Source of the DNA: Flavobacterium sp. LC2016-01
GTDB lineage: Bacteria; Bacteroidota; Bacteroidia; Flavobacteriales; Flavobacteriaceae
Length of the DNA stretch: 64,000 nt
Reading direction: 5' to 3'
NCBI RefSeq assembly: GCF_009711135.1
Contig: NZ_WMIC01000002.1
Location: forward strand, 310,001-374,000
In this document: piece after piece, positions 43,451 to 53,264 of the stretch
Numbering within the stretch: the stretch's first letter is position 1
How the letters are laid out: the number at the start of each line of letters is the position of its first letter
The notes under the pieces: model-generated
What the model was told of the DNA's origin: nothing
What the model saw: only the letters and a program-made list of their open reading frames with translations
The model's database searches: none
Translations under genes and position numbers: made by a program

Positions 43451-44512
43451 TTACAAATTAGCAACTAACCAGTCACCAACTTCACTAGTTTTGTGTGATT
43501 TAGTTCCTTTTGGAGCTAAATCTTCTGTAACAACGCCTTGTTCTAAAGATTTGTTTACAACAGCACGAATAGCTTCAGCTTCATCTTTTAATCCGAATGC
43601 ATCTTCGAACATCATGGCTGCAGATAAAATAGTTGCTAATGGATTTGCAATATTTAATCCAGTTGCCTGCGGATAAGATCCGTGGATTGGTTCGTACAAT
43701 GAAGTATGTTCTCCAACAGAAGCTGAAGGCATTAATCCCATTGAACCAGAAATTACAGAAGCTTCATCTGTTAAAATATCTCCGAATAAATTCTCAGTGA
43801 TTAATACATCATAAGAGTTTGGCCATTGAACTAAACGCATTGCAACAGCATCAACAAATTCGTAAGAAACTGTTACTTCTGGATAATCTTTTTCCATTGC
43901 TTGAACGGTTTCTCTCCACAAACGTGAAGTTTCTAAAACATTGGCTTTATCAACGCAGCATAATTTTTTAGAACGCGTCATTGCTAATTCGAAACCTTTT
44001 TTAGCTAAACGCTGTACTTCTGCACGAGTGTAAACACAATTGTCAAAAGCAGTTTCTCCGCCATCTTTTCTTCCTTTTTCTCCAAAGTAAATTCCGCCTG
44101 TTAATTCTCTTAAGAAAACCAAATCTGTCCCTTCGATTCTTTCTCTTTTTAAAGGAGAATTATCAATTAAAGAAGGAAATGTAAAAGTAGGACGAACGTT
44201 AGCAAATAACCCTAATTTTTTACGCATCAATAACAAACCTTGTTCTGGACGAACTGGTGCGCTTGGATCGTTATCGTATTTTGGGTGACCAATTGCTCCA
44301 AATAAAACGGCATCGGCTTTCATACAGATTTCATGAGTTTCATCAGGATAAGGAACTCCAACTGCGTCGATTGCGCAAGCTCCAGTCAAAGCAGGAGTCC
44401 AAGTTATTTCGTGATTGAATTTTTTTGCAATAGCATCAGATACTTTTACAGCTTCATTTATTACTTCTGGTCCGATTCCGTCTCCGGCTAAAAGGGCTAT
44501 GTTTAATTTCAT
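43451..44512 (-). CDS. leuB: 3-isopropylmalate dehydrogenase
   Basis: The enzyme oxidises and decarboxylates 3-isopropylmalate, the third step of leucine synthesis. The 353-residue protein has LLAGDGIGPEVINEA at the start, GAIGHPKYD, RELTGGIYFG (substrate residues), the catalytic VDKANVLETS, and SYDVLITENLFGDILTDEAS with the metal-binding aspartates. It is the last gene of the leuCD-A/cimA-B group. Confidence 0.97.
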   Translation of the reverse strand: MKLNIALLAGDGIGPEVINEAVKVSDAIAKKFNHEITWTPALTGACAIDAVGVPYPDETHEICMKADAVLFGAIGHPKYDNDPSAPVRPEQGLLLMRKKLGLFANVRPTFTFPSLIDNSPLKRERIEGTDLVFLRELTGGIYFGEKGRKDGGETAFDNCVYTRAEVQRLAKKGFELAMTRSKKLCCVDKANVLETSRLWRETVQAMEKDYPEVTVSYEFVDAVAMRLVQWPNSYDVLITENLFGDILTDEASVISGSMGLMPSASVGEHTSLYEPIHGSYPQATGLNIANPLATILSAAMMFEDAFGLKDEAEAIRAVVNKSLEQGVVTEDLAPKGTKSHKTSEVGDWLVANL

Positions 44513-44525
44513 TCTATGTGTTATT

Positions 44526-44668
44526 TAAGATTCTAAGGTTCTGAGTTGCTAAGATTCTAAGGTTTTTTCTTATTGGCTTAGTTTTTTTAAGATTCTGAGC
44601 TTCTAAGTTTCTAAGTTCAAAGAAAAAAATCTTAGCAACTTAGAATCTTAGCGACTTAGCATCTTAGG
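44526..44668. repeat. TTCTAAG-word inverted repeat in the leu operon
   Basis: The gap before leuB is full of AAGATTCTAAGG/TTCTGAGTTGCTAAG words on the left and inverse CTTAGCAACTTAGAATCTTAG words on the right, able to pair as a long imperfect stem. Related words occur at 21507-21550 and 25145-25190. Confidence 0.75.
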
Positions 44669-46184
44669 CAATTACATTCAACATTTTTTGCGTTGCAATT
44701 ATCGCCGCAACGGTTTGATCTGAGTCTAATCCGCGGGTTTTGAATTCTTTTCCGTTGTTGACCCATGTGATAATGGTTTCACACAACGCATCAGAACTAC
44801 TTCCGGGCGGGATTCTAACTGCATAATCAATTAATTTTGGAAGCGTTAATTTTTTGCTTTTGTAAATCTTGGATAAAGCATTCATAAAAGCATCAAACTG
44901 ACCATCTCCTTGTGCATTTTCCTCGATGATTTCTTCACCAAATTTTAAACACAAAGTCGTAGACGGACGCATTCCTTTTGAGTGTACTAATATATAGGAC
45001 TCGATTTTTATTTTTTCTTCGTAAGTATGACTGTCCAAAACATCAGAAATAATGTATGGCAAATCTTCTTTGGTAACGGTTTCTTTTTTGTCGCCCAGTT
45101 CGATGATTCTTTGGGTAACCAATTTCAAATCTTCCTGATTTAATTTTAAACCTAATTCCTGAAGATTTTTTTCGATATTGGCTTTTCCTGAAGTTTTCCC
45201 TAAAGCGTATTTTCTTTTTCTTCCAAAACGTTCCGGAAGCAAATCATTAAAATATAAATTGTTTTTATTGTCACCATCAGCATGGATTCCAGCTGTTTGA
45301 GTAAAAACGTTATCACCAACAATTGGTTTGTTGGCCGGAATTCTATATCCGGTAAAAGTTTCAACCAGTTTGCTTACAGTATACAAAGAGGTTTCTTTGA
45401 TGTTGATGCTAACTTCTGGCAAATAATCATTTATAACAGCAACAGTGCTTTCAAGCGGTGCATTTCCTGCGCGTTCTCCCATTCCGTTTACCGTAACATG
45501 AAGTCCGTTGATGCCTGCTTTTACGGCTTCCATGACGTTAGCAACGCTCAAGTCGTAATCGTTATGTGCGTGAAAATCGAAATGAATATTAGGATATTTT
45601 GCTCTGATTTTTGAAATAAATTCAAAAGCCTGCGACGGAATTAAAACGCCTAAAGTATCAGGAAGTAAAATTCTTTTTATTGGCTGAGTCGACAAGAAAT
45701 CAAGAAATTGAAAAACATATTCTGGAGAATTTCGCATTCCGTTGCTCCAGTCTTCTAAATAAACATTCGTTTCAATATTATTTTCTTTCGCTAAAGCGAT
45801 GATATTTGCAATTTCGGAAAAGTGTTGTTCTGGCGTTTTTTTTAATTGATGCGTTAAGTGATTCATGGAACCTTTGGTCAACAAATTCTGTACTTTGGCT
45901 CCGGCTTTTTTCATCCAGTCAATAGAAACGCCGCCGTCGACAAACGAAAGCACTTCAATTCTTTCAATATAACCGCGTTCTTCAGCCCAAGTGGTAATGC
46001 CTTTTACAGCTTGAAATTCTCCTTCGCTCACGCGCGCCGAAGCAATTTCGATTCGATCAATATTTAATTCCTCCAACAATAATTGTGCAATGGTCAGTTT
46101 TTCTGCAGCAGAAAAAGATACTCCTGAGGTTTGTTCACCATCACGAAGCGTCGTATCCATTATTTCAATTTTTCTTTTTTCCAT
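44664..46184 (-). CDS. 2-isopropylmalate/citramalate synthase family protein
   Basis: The 506-residue protein condenses acetyl-CoA with a 2-oxoacid. It has the HMGL-like TIM barrel with DTTLRDGEQTSGVSF (metal and catalytic Arg/Asp), HAHNDYDLSVAN (metal histidines) and the GMGERAGNAPLE signature, then the LeuA regulatory (allosteric) domain from about 380. The divergence from E. coli-type LeuA and the length leave two readings: isopropylmalate synthase (leucine) or citramalate synthase (isoleucine). The operon place between leuD and leuB favours leucine synthesis. Confidence 0.9.
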   Translation of the reverse strand: MEKRKIEIMDTTLRDGEQTSGVSFSAAEKLTIAQLLLEELNIDRIEIASARVSEGEFQAVKGITTWAEERGYIERIEVLSFVDGGVSIDWMKKAGAKVQNLLTKGSMNHLTHQLKKTPEQHFSEIANIIALAKENNIETNVYLEDWSNGMRNSPEYVFQFLDFLSTQPIKRILLPDTLGVLIPSQAFEFISKIRAKYPNIHFDFHAHNDYDLSVANVMEAVKAGINGLHVTVNGMGERAGNAPLESTVAVINDYLPEVSINIKETSLYTVSKLVETFTGYRIPANKPIVGDNVFTQTAGIHADGDNKNNLYFNDLLPERFGRKRKYALGKTSGKANIEKNLQELGLKLNQEDLKLVTQRIIELGDKKETVTKEDLPYIISDVLDSHTYEEKIKIESYILVHSKGMRPSTTLCLKFGEEIIEENAQGDGQFDAFMNALSKIYKSKKLTLPKLIDYAVRIPPGSSSDALCETIITWVNNGKEFKTRGLDSDQTVAAIIATQKMLNVIA

Positions 46185-46276
46185 TATTATATTGTTTGCT
46201 TTTAATAATAAGCATGGGTAATCTTAATGTCTTATGTTTTTGTGATCAGAATTAAATTAAAAGCAGCTACGAAGTC

Positions 46277-46290
46277 CAACTTTAAAGTTG
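46277..46290. repeat. CAACTTTAAAGTTG palindrome in the leu operon
   Basis: A perfect 14-base palindrome lies in the gap between leuD and the synthase gene. Similar in kind, not sequence, to the palindromes in the other two gaps. Confidence 0.7.
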
Positions 46291-46323
46291 AAACTTGCGT
46301 AACTGCGTTTGAGTTGGTTGTGT

Positions 46324-46920
46324 TTAGTAAGGAAGTTTATCGGCGAAAGCCACGATATCTTCTTTAATATTTTGCAAATAATCAATGTCATCAAAGCCAT
46401 TAATCATATTGTTCTTTTTATATCCGTTAATCGCAAAAGATTCTTGCTGACCAGTTGCCAACAAAGTAATCGTTTGGTTTGGCAAGTTGATTTCTAATTC
46501 TGTTTTAGGATCAGCTTCAATTGCTTTGAAAATAGTTTCAGCAAATTCAGGGCTGATTTGAACTGGCAAAACACCAATGTTCAGACAGTTTCCTTTGAAG
46601 ATATCAGCAAAGAAACTAGAAACTACAGCTCTAAAACCATAATCGTAAACTGCCCACGCAGCGTGCTCTCTTGAAGATCCAGAACCGAAATTTTTTCCTC
46701 CCACAAGAATTTTTCCAGAATAAGTTGCATCGTTTAAAACGAAATCAGCTTTTGGAGTATCGTCGCCATTATATCTCCAGTCTCTAAAAAGATTGTCTCC
46801 AAAACCTTCACGTTTTGTAGCTTTTAAGAAACGAGCCGGGATAATTTGATCTGTATCTACGTTTTCAATTGGCAGCGGCACTGCACTGCTGGTAAGTATA
46901 TTAAATTTATCGTATGCCAT
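46324..46920 (-). CDS. leuD: 3-isopropylmalate dehydratase small subunit
   Basis: With LeuC it isomerises 2- to 3-isopropylmalate. The 198-residue protein has NVDTDQIIPARFLK near residue 20, the aconitase swivel signature GKNFGSGSSREHAAWA and the C-terminal NPxT-like segment. Length is normal. It follows leuC on the minus strand. Confidence 0.97.
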   Translation of the reverse strand: MAYDKFNILTSSAVPLPIENVDTDQIIPARFLKATKREGFGDNLFRDWRYNGDDTPKADFVLNDATYSGKILVGGKNFGSGSSREHAAWAVYDYGFRAVVSSFFADIFKGNCLNIGVLPVQISPEFAETIFKAIEADPKTELEINLPNQTITLLATGQQESFAINGYKKNNMINGFDDIDYLQNIKEDIVAFADKLPY

Positions 46921-46937
46921 TTTGATTTTTGATTTTT

Positions 46938-47075
46938 GATTAACGATTTCTGATTTTAGATTTATTGTTAGAATGTAAAATTGTAATCGTTAAATTTTTT
47001 TGTAAAATGTAAATTGAAATTTTAGAAGATTTTTTAATAAAGGTTACCGAAATCTGAAATCAAAAATCGTTAATC
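46938..47075. repeat. Inverted repeat in the leuC-leuD gap
   Basis: Arms of 26 bases (46938-46963 and 47050-47075, GATTAACGATTT...AGATTT and its inverse) match at 24 positions, with 86 AT-rich bases between. It fills the leuC-leuD gap and could form a hairpin in the mRNA. Confidence 0.75.
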
Positions 47076-47090
47076 TTCATTCATAAATCT

Positions 47091-48485
47091 TTAAAAAAGC
47101 TCTCTCGGATCTGTTAGTTTTCCGGTAACAGCAGCAGCGGCAGCCATTATTGGACTTGCTAATAATGTTCTCGATCCAGGACCTTGGCGACCTTCAAAGT
47201 TTCGGTTTGAAGTACTTACTGCGTATTTTCCAGCAGGAACTTTATCATCGTTCATCGCTAAACAAGCAGAACAGCCCGGCTGACGTAATACGAAACCAGC
47301 TTCAGTCAAAATATCTAAAATACCTTCTTCTTTAATCTGAGCTTCCACAACGTGAGAACCCGGAACTAACCAAGCGGTAACATTATCTGCTTTTTTTCTT
47401 CCTTTTACAATTTCGGCGAAAGCCCTAAAATCTTCAATACGTCCGTTTGTACAGCTTCCTAAGAAAACATAATCAATTGGTTTTCCAATCATTACATCAT
47501 CTTCATGGAATCCCATATAAGCAAGAGATTTTTTATAAGTTTCCTCACCGCCTTCCACTTGGTTGGCATTCGGAATATGTTTTGAGATACCAATTCCCAT
47601 TCCAGGGTTAGTACCGTAAGTAATCATTGGTTCAATGTCTGCAGCGTTGATGTTTAATTCAGCATCAAAAACAGCATCAGCATCCGTTTTTAAAGTTTTC
47701 CAGTATTCAACAGCTTTAGTCCATGCTTCACCTTTTGGAGCGTAAAGTCTTCCTTCAAGGAAATCGAAAGTAGTTTGGTCAGGAGCGATCATTCCGCCTC
47801 GGGCACCCATTTCGATACTTAAATTACAAACTGTCATACGGCCTTCCATAGTCATGTTTTCAAAAACATCACCAGCATATTCAACAAAATAACCTGTTCC
47901 TCCAGAAGTAGTCAATTGCGCAATAATATAAAGTGCAACGTCTTTTGGTCCAACACCTTTGCTTAGTTGACCGTTTACGTTGATACGCATTTTCTTTGGT
48001 TTAGGCTGCATAATACATTGCGTAGAAAGCACCATCTCCACCTCAGAAGTTCCAATACCAAAAGCAATTGCGCCAAAAGCACCGTGAGTAGATGTATGTG
48101 AGTCACCACAAACAATAGTAGCACCTGGCAAAGTAATTCCGTTTTCAGGACCTACCACGTGTACAATTCCGTTTTTAATGTGACCTAATCCCCAGTGCGA
48201 AATTCCGTATTCGTTGGCATTGTCTTCAAGAGCTTGCAGCTGATTTGCTGACAAAGGATCCTGAACTGGTAAATGTTGGTTTATAGTTGGTGTATTGTGA
48301 TCTGCAGTTGCAAAAGTACGTTCTGGGTATAGAACCTTAACGTCTCTGGCTTTTAATCCTAAAAAAGCAACAGGACTCGTAACTTCATGAATGAAATGGC
48401 GGTCAATAAAAAACACATCTGGTCCATCTTCAATTTTACGCACTACATGTGAATCCCATACTTTGTCAAATAATGTCTTACTCAT
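47091..48485 (-). CDS. leuC: 3-isopropylmalate dehydratase large subunit
   Basis: The 464-residue protein is the 4Fe-4S catalytic subunit. Cluster cysteines are seen in [13 protein letters not shown] and in PGCSACLAM; the N-terminal part has [12 protein letters not shown] and [13 protein letters not shown] start at [10 protein letters not shown] (48485), the conserved N-terminus; the frame open to 48548 begins at the predicted transcription start and its extra residues look unlike LeuC. It is the first gene of the leu operon. Confidence 0.97.
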   Translation of the reverse strand: MSKTLFDKVWDSHVVRKIEDGPDVFFIDRHFIHEVTSPVAFLGLKARDVKVLYPERTFATADHNTPTINQHLPVQDPLSANQLQALEDNANEYGISHWGLGHIKNGIVHVVGPENGITLPGATIVCGDSHTSTHGAFGAIAFGIGTSEVEMVLSTQCIMQPKPKKMRINVNGQLSKGVGPKDVALYIIAQLTTSGGTGYFVEYAGDVFENMTMEGRMTVCNLSIEMGARGGMIAPDQTTFDFLEGRLYAPKGEAWTKAVEYWKTLKTDADAVFDAELNINAADIEPMITYGTNPGMGIGISKHIPNANQVEGGEETYKKSLAYMGFHEDDVMIGKPIDYVFLGSCTNGRIEDFRAFAEIVKGRKKADNVTAWLVPGSHVVEAQIKEEGILDILTEAGFVLRQPGCSACLAMNDDKVPAGKYAVSTSNRNFEGRQGPGSRTLLASPIMAAAAAVTGKLTDPRELF

Positions 48486-48995
48486 TTTATTTTTTTTTAA
48501 TTGTAATTCTGTAACCAAAGCAATTTCCTGCTCATTTATATTAGCCAAACAAAAGTAAAAAAAGATACAAAAGCGTCAATTTCAATATTTCATTATATAC
48601 GATACCCAAAGTAAAATACAAATTGCGAATTGCCTTTTGTAAGCTAAAATTTGGAAGAAAAATGATTTTAAAAACGATTTTGTTTTTCTTTTTCGGTTTT
48701 TGTTTTATTTGATTGGTTTTTGTTTTGATAGTTTGCAAATTTATCTCAAAATAGCTATAAAATATAGCTGTTTAATGGAAAAAATGTAACAAATTGAATA
48801 AAAATAGTAATAATTACCAGTTTTGAATTCCAAGCAAAAAGAATGCTTTGTTGGTTTTTGAAGGCTTTTAAAAGAGTTTTTAAGACGTTATTTAGATTCA
48901 ATAAATCATCGAAATACTACGACATCCAAGAAGTGTATTTTTATGAAATTTTATGAATTTTAAACCTGTTTTTTGAATTAGATAAAATTAGAGTT
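48486..48995. other. Leu operon upstream region
   Basis: These 510 bases hold the leuC promoter at the left end and no gene that I can support. A minus-strand frame at 48541-48738 is Lys/Leu-rich and covers the promoter, so it is not counted. A weak palindrome ATAGCTAT-AAA-ATATAGCT (48752-48770) is present. I see no leucine-rich leader peptide or T-box-like structure. Confidence 0.6.
48550..48579 (-). promoter_or_regulatory. Promoter of the leu operon
   Basis: On the minus strand, TTGAC (48575-48579), a spacer of about 19 bases and TACTTTTG (48550-48557) match the Bacteroidota consensus. The start would be near 48545, giving a leader of about 60 bases before the leuC ATG. Confidence 0.6.
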
Positions 48996-51900
48996 TTATC
49001 TTTTTAATGAAAAATGCCCTTTCTGAATTTGTCCATCAATAAATTTTATTTGAAACCAATAATCGTCAGATGGTTGTGGTAGATTACTAAATGTGCCATC
49101 CCATGAAGGGTTATTATTAGATAATTCTTTTAGGAGTTTGCCATATCTATTAAAAATGGTAATCAAATATTTTTTTTCCGTTGAGCCTGTCAATTGCCAA
49201 GTGTCATTATAGTTGTCTCCATTTGGAGTAAAGAATTTAGGGTAATTGAGTAATGATATTTTTTCTTCAAGATATCCACAGCCGTTTAATTCTTTTACAA
49301 AAACTGTATAATCTCCGCCTGTTAAATTTTCAAATATATTTTCCTTTTGAAAATTCACTCCATCTAAAGAATATTCATATTGTGCATTTGAATTGATTAT
49401 AATTTCAATATTTTTAGAATCGCTAAAATCAATTGTTTTTATTTTGTAATCAGAAATAGTAGTAGCGTAAGTTAGCGTTACTGTTATTTCGGCTAAATCA
49501 ATACCGCAATTTCCATTGTCTATCTTATAGGTGTATACACCTGAAGTATCTAATAAAGGATTAAATATTCCGTCTCCTCCTAATAATTCTGGATTCCAAA
49601 AACCTCCTTTGTTTGGATTCCCTTTTAATTTGTCAAATAGATTTATAGGGCCATTATTAATGCATAGCGAAAGGCTATTGCTTTCTCCCGCATTTGGGCG
49701 TTTAATGATTTTTACTGCAACTTCAGAATTACTATTTTGACATGAGCCATTTGTTACTGTATATTTGTAAATTCCCGGAGCATCTTTTTCTGGGTTGAAT
49801 ACTCCATTTCCACTTGACAATGTAGGATTCCATATTCCTCCGTTACTGGGTGAGCCATTCAAGCTATGAAATAAATCCACAGGAGCGCTATTTTCGCAAA
49901 TAGACAAAGTTCCATTTTGTCCAGCACTGCGATAAGGGTCTACTTTTATTTCTATTTCAGCTTTAGCGCTACCACATTTTTCATTTGAAACAGTGTAGAT
50001 GTATATTCCTGAAATATCTTTTTTTGGATCAAAAATGCCCGTTCCGCTTGATAAAGGAGGACTCCATGTTCCGCCAATATTTGGATTGCCTTTTAAAATC
50101 GTAAGTAAATCTATTGGATTATCATTGGCACAAATAGACAATTTATTGTTTTCGCCTGCATTCGGTAATTCTTGAATATTAACCACTATTTCGGCAGAAT
50201 CGCTGGCACAGGATTCATTACTTACGGTGTATTTGTAAATTCCGGCAATATCTTTTTTAGGATCAAAAAAACTGGTTCCGCTCGATAGTGAAGGAGCCCA
50301 AATTCCTCCGGTATCTGGCAAACCATTTAAAATGGTTGATAAATCTACAGGTTCGCTGTTGCGACAAATTGTTAGAGTGCTGTTTTCTCCTGCATTGGGC
50401 AATAGTTTTTTAATAACAGTTACTTGAGCACTTTTAGTACCGCACTGACCATTAGAAACAGTATAAGTATAAATTCCCGATAGATCAGTTGAAGGATTAA
50501 AAATTCCGTTTCCTCCAGGAAGAGATGGACTCCATATTCCTCCTCTATCTGGATTTTCAGTTAAATAATTAAATAAATCTACAGGATTTTCATTAGAACA
50601 TATATTTAAGTTTCCATTTTTACCAGCATTCAGCATATTGGCGGTTTGAAAATCAAAAATAGCATCGTTATTGCTGTCTGCAGGAGTGGTATAGCCGTCA
50701 GGTGCAGATTTTACAAGTCCATTTGCATCAACAGTACAAGGTGAATTTCCTAAATATCCATCTCCATCATTATCTTCAAAGCCAGCTTCAATAACATCAT
50801 GACAGCCATCGTTATCACTGTCTAAATCTCTTGAATCTGGAAATCCATCTCCATTGGTATCTCTATTTGGAATTCCATTATCTTCAACAGTATCCAGAAT
50901 CCCGTCATTGTCATCATCAAGGTCGACATTGTCCAGGATACCATCTCTGTCAAAATCTGGGACACATTCTTGTCTTAACTCATTTTCGTTACTGCATTTA
51001 GATGGGTTTTCTCTAATTTCAATCAAACCATATCTAAAAGGTGAAGATAGTAAGTCACAAATGGCAGAACAATCAGTAAGAGATGAATTGCCAAGTATTC
51101 CGAGTGTTTTGGAATTAGAGTCTGATTGTTCCCCTAATCTTACTAAAGATTGAAGTCCGTTTAAGTTTTTTAAAGAAAGATTGTAATTAATATTGATACC
51201 GCCTCCAATTTGGTTTAGATTTTTCAGTCCTTTTAAACTTTCAAGCTTTTTATTATCTGTAATTTCGGTTACTCCGGCAATTGATTTCAAATTATTGAAA
51301 CCGTCTATTGATTTAAGTTCTTTGTTGTTCATTATGATAAGCCATCCAACAAGAGGACTGATGGTTCCAATCGATTTCAGATTATTAAAACTTGATAAGT
51401 TGATTATTCCGTTTTGCTCTAAAGTTAAACCTGAACCAATAATTTCTAAGCTTTCAAATTCCGGAATTGTCTTTAATAAAGGAGAGTTAATGCCAAAGGC
51501 AGATATGTAGCAATGTCCGCCTATTTTTTTTAAATTTTTAAATCCTTGAATCGAAACTAGTGAATTGGATCCGACGCTAAACTGATTGCCTATGACTTCT
51601 AATGCATTAAAGCCATTAACAGTGCTTAAGAGGTTTGATAATCCATTATTTGTAACATTAAAAGAGCCATTTATTGTTTTTAAAGTGTTAAAACCTGTTA
51701 GTTGACTTAAATTAGGACTTTCGCCAATATTAAAATTATTTACTTCAAGCAACTTATCAAATCCGGAAATTGTTTTTAAGAAGGCATTGCTAATTTGCAA
51801 ATCACCTTTAATGGTTTCTAAATTCTTAAAGCCATTGATCGTTTCTAATTCATTATGATGGTTTTCATAAATTGACAGGTTTCCATTAACGGTTTTTAAC

Positions 51901-52232
51901 TGATTAAATCCAATTAAATTTTTAATATATGTTGCTCTAATTGTTAAATTACCTCCTACATATTCTAAATTAAAAAAATTAGAGACATCTGATATTTTAG
52001 CATACTCCATAACTAAATTGCCTTCTATTCTTTTAATCGAAGTAAGTTTTGAAAAGTCATTAGCGCTTCCTCCAATTAATATATTGCCAGGTACGATTTC
52101 ACAATTTGGATATAAGCGAACAAAATTGTCGATATCAGATTGTTGATACAATACAATATCACCAGTTGGACATTGAGAAAAAATTAGATTACAAAAGAAT
52201 AATAAGGATAAAAAAAATATTTTTTTGAGCAT
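48996..52232 (-). CDS. Large modular surface protein secreted by T9SS (type B sorting)
   Basis: I start at MLKKIFFLSLLFFCN (52232), giving 1078 residues. Order of parts: signal peptide; leucine-rich/receptor-L-like repeats over about 20-410 (LKTINGNLSI, GFNNLKSIAGVTEITDN); four to five calcium-binding thrombospondin type 3 units (DFDRDGILDNVDLDDDNDGILD) around 430-500; five tandem repeats of about 78 residues; and a T9SS type B sorting domain at the end (FFTPNGDNYNDTW ... GKLLKELS ... WDGT). It should be exported and placed on the cell surface. An adhesion or binding role is inferred from the modules only. No T9SS machinery gene is in the window. Confidence 0.9.
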   Translation of the reverse strand: MLKKIFFLSLLFFCNLIFSQCPTGDIVLYQQSDIDNFVRLYPNCEIVPGNILIGGSANDFSKLTSIKRIEGNLVMEYAKISDVSNFFNLEYVGGNLTIRATYIKNLIGFNQLKTVNGNLSIYENHHNELETINGFKNLETIKGDLQISNAFLKTISGFDKLLEVNNFNIGESPNLSQLTGFNTLKTINGSFNVTNNGLSNLLSTVNGFNALEVIGNQFSVGSNSLVSIQGFKNLKKIGGHCYISAFGINSPLLKTIPEFESLEIIGSGLTLEQNGIINLSSFNNLKSIGTISPLVGWLIIMNNKELKSIDGFNNLKSIAGVTEITDNKKLESLKGLKNLNQIGGGININYNLSLKNLNGLQSLVRLGEQSDSNSKTLGILGNSSLTDCSAICDLLSSPFRYGLIEIRENPSKCSNENELRQECVPDFDRDGILDNVDLDDDNDGILDTVEDNGIPNRDTNGDGFPDSRDLDSDNDGCHDVIEAGFEDNDGDGYLGNSPCTVDANGLVKSAPDGYTTPADSNNDAIFDFQTANMLNAGKNGNLNICSNENPVDLFNYLTENPDRGGIWSPSLPGGNGIFNPSTDLSGIYTYTVSNGQCGTKSAQVTVIKKLLPNAGENSTLTICRNSEPVDLSTILNGLPDTGGIWAPSLSSGTSFFDPKKDIAGIYKYTVSNESCASDSAEIVVNIQELPNAGENNKLSICANDNPIDLLTILKGNPNIGGTWSPPLSSGTGIFDPKKDISGIYIYTVSNEKCGSAKAEIEIKVDPYRSAGQNGTLSICENSAPVDLFHSLNGSPSNGGIWNPTLSSGNGVFNPEKDAPGIYKYTVTNGSCQNSNSEVAVKIIKRPNAGESNSLSLCINNGPINLFDKLKGNPNKGGFWNPELLGGDGIFNPLLDTSGVYTYKIDNGNCGIDLAEITVTLTYATTISDYKIKTIDFSDSKNIEIIINSNAQYEYSLDGVNFQKENIFENLTGGDYTVFVKELNGCGYLEEKISLLNYPKFFTPNGDNYNDTWQLTGSTEKKYLITIFNRYGKLLKELSNNNPSWDGTFSNLPQPSDDYWFQIKFIDGQIQKGHFSLKR
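49463..50628 (-). repeat. Five tandem 78-residue repeats within the surface protein
   Basis: Each unit encodes AGxNxxLxICxNxxPVDL, GGxWxP, GxGxFxP, GxYxYTVSN and a second Cys. The two conserved cysteines per unit suggest a disulfide-bonded Ig-like domain outside the cell. The copies differ at many positions, so they are old or were selected for variety. Confidence 0.88.
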
Positions 52233-52271
52233 GTAAAGTAGGCTTAACAGCGTCAAATATAATTTAAAAAT

Positions 52272-53192
52272 CTAATTGAGAGAATTTTTAAACTCTAATG
52301 GAGTAAGATGGGTTTTCTTTTTAAACAGTTTGCTAAATGACTGAGGATATTCAAAACCCAATTGATAAGCAATTTCTGCCACCGAAAGATTTGTAGTCAT
52401 CAGGAAATCTTTTGATTTTTCTATTAATTTGGAATGAATATGCTGCTGTGCATTCTGTCCTGTTAAATTGCGAAGCATATCGCTTAAATAATGACTGGAA
52501 ACATTCACTTGTGAAGCAAGAAAATCTACAGAAGGCAAACCTCTTTTTAACGTTTCGGCATTATTAAAATAATCATTTAAAGTATCTTCTACTTTAAGTA
52601 ATAAATCATTGCTGACCGTTTTTCTGGTAATGAATTGGCGTTTGTAAAAACGATTGCTGTAATTCAGTAAAACATCAATATACGAAACAATTACATCCTG
52701 ACTCATTTCATCTATAGCATTATGAAGTTCATTATCAATGCTATTTAATATTCCTAAAATGGTTGTTTTTTCGCTGTCAGAAAGGTGCAGTGCTTCATTG
52801 GTATCATAGGAAAAGAAACCGTATTTTTTGATGTTTTTCCCTAAAGGATAATTTCTAATAAAATCTGGATGGAAAAGCAGTGTATAGCCAAAATATTCTG
52901 CTCCTTCTTCATTGTCTGTAAAAATTAACTGATTGGGTGAAGTAAACATTAATCCGCCTTCATTAAAATCATAATAACCCTGACCGTAGCCCATTTTTCC
53001 ATTGGTAGAATACTTATAAGATATCTTATAGAAATCGAGCAAAAAAGCATTATTTGTTAAACCGGCATTTATAACCAATCTAGTATTGTCAACCAAAGTT
53101 ATCATTGGATGAAGCGGTTTTTCCAGCTGAAACAAACTGTGAAATTGCGATATAGAGGAAATTTTTGACGGATTATTGTTTTTCTTTTCCAT
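52272..53192 (-). CDS. AraC-family regulator
   Basis: The chosen ATG at 53192 gives 306 residues (MEKKNNNPSKISS); the longer frame to 53240 adds a hydrophobic stretch without support. The N-terminal part is a ligand-binding cupin-like domain and the C-terminal 100 residues hold the AraC helix-turn-helix pair (SVDFLASQVNVSSHYLSDMLRNLTG; LSVAEIAYQLGFEYPQSFSKLFKKKTHLTPLEFK). It follows the SDR gene by 72 bases on the same strand, so it probably regulates that pair. Confidence 0.9.
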   Translation of the reverse strand: MEKKNNNPSKISSISQFHSLFQLEKPLHPMITLVDNTRLVINAGLTNNAFLLDFYKISYKYSTNGKMGYGQGYYDFNEGGLMFTSPNQLIFTDNEEGAEYFGYTLLFHPDFIRNYPLGKNIKKYGFFSYDTNEALHLSDSEKTTILGILNSIDNELHNAIDEMSQDVIVSYIDVLLNYSNRFYKRQFITRKTVSNDLLLKVEDTLNDYFNNAETLKRGLPSVDFLASQVNVSSHYLSDMLRNLTGQNAQQHIHSKLIEKSKDFLMTTNLSVAEIAYQLGFEYPQSFSKLFKKKTHLTPLEFKNSLN

Positions 53193-53264
53193 GATATAAA
53201 TGTATAAAAAATTGAAAACTAATACCGCACAGATTATCAAAATCTGAACGGTATCAGGAATAAA

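Noticed and set aside
48541..48738. 65-codon minus-strand frame upstream of leuC
   Set aside because: Composition is Lys/Leu/Phe-rich as in AT-rich non-coding DNA, it has no domain or signal peptide, and it covers the leu promoter.
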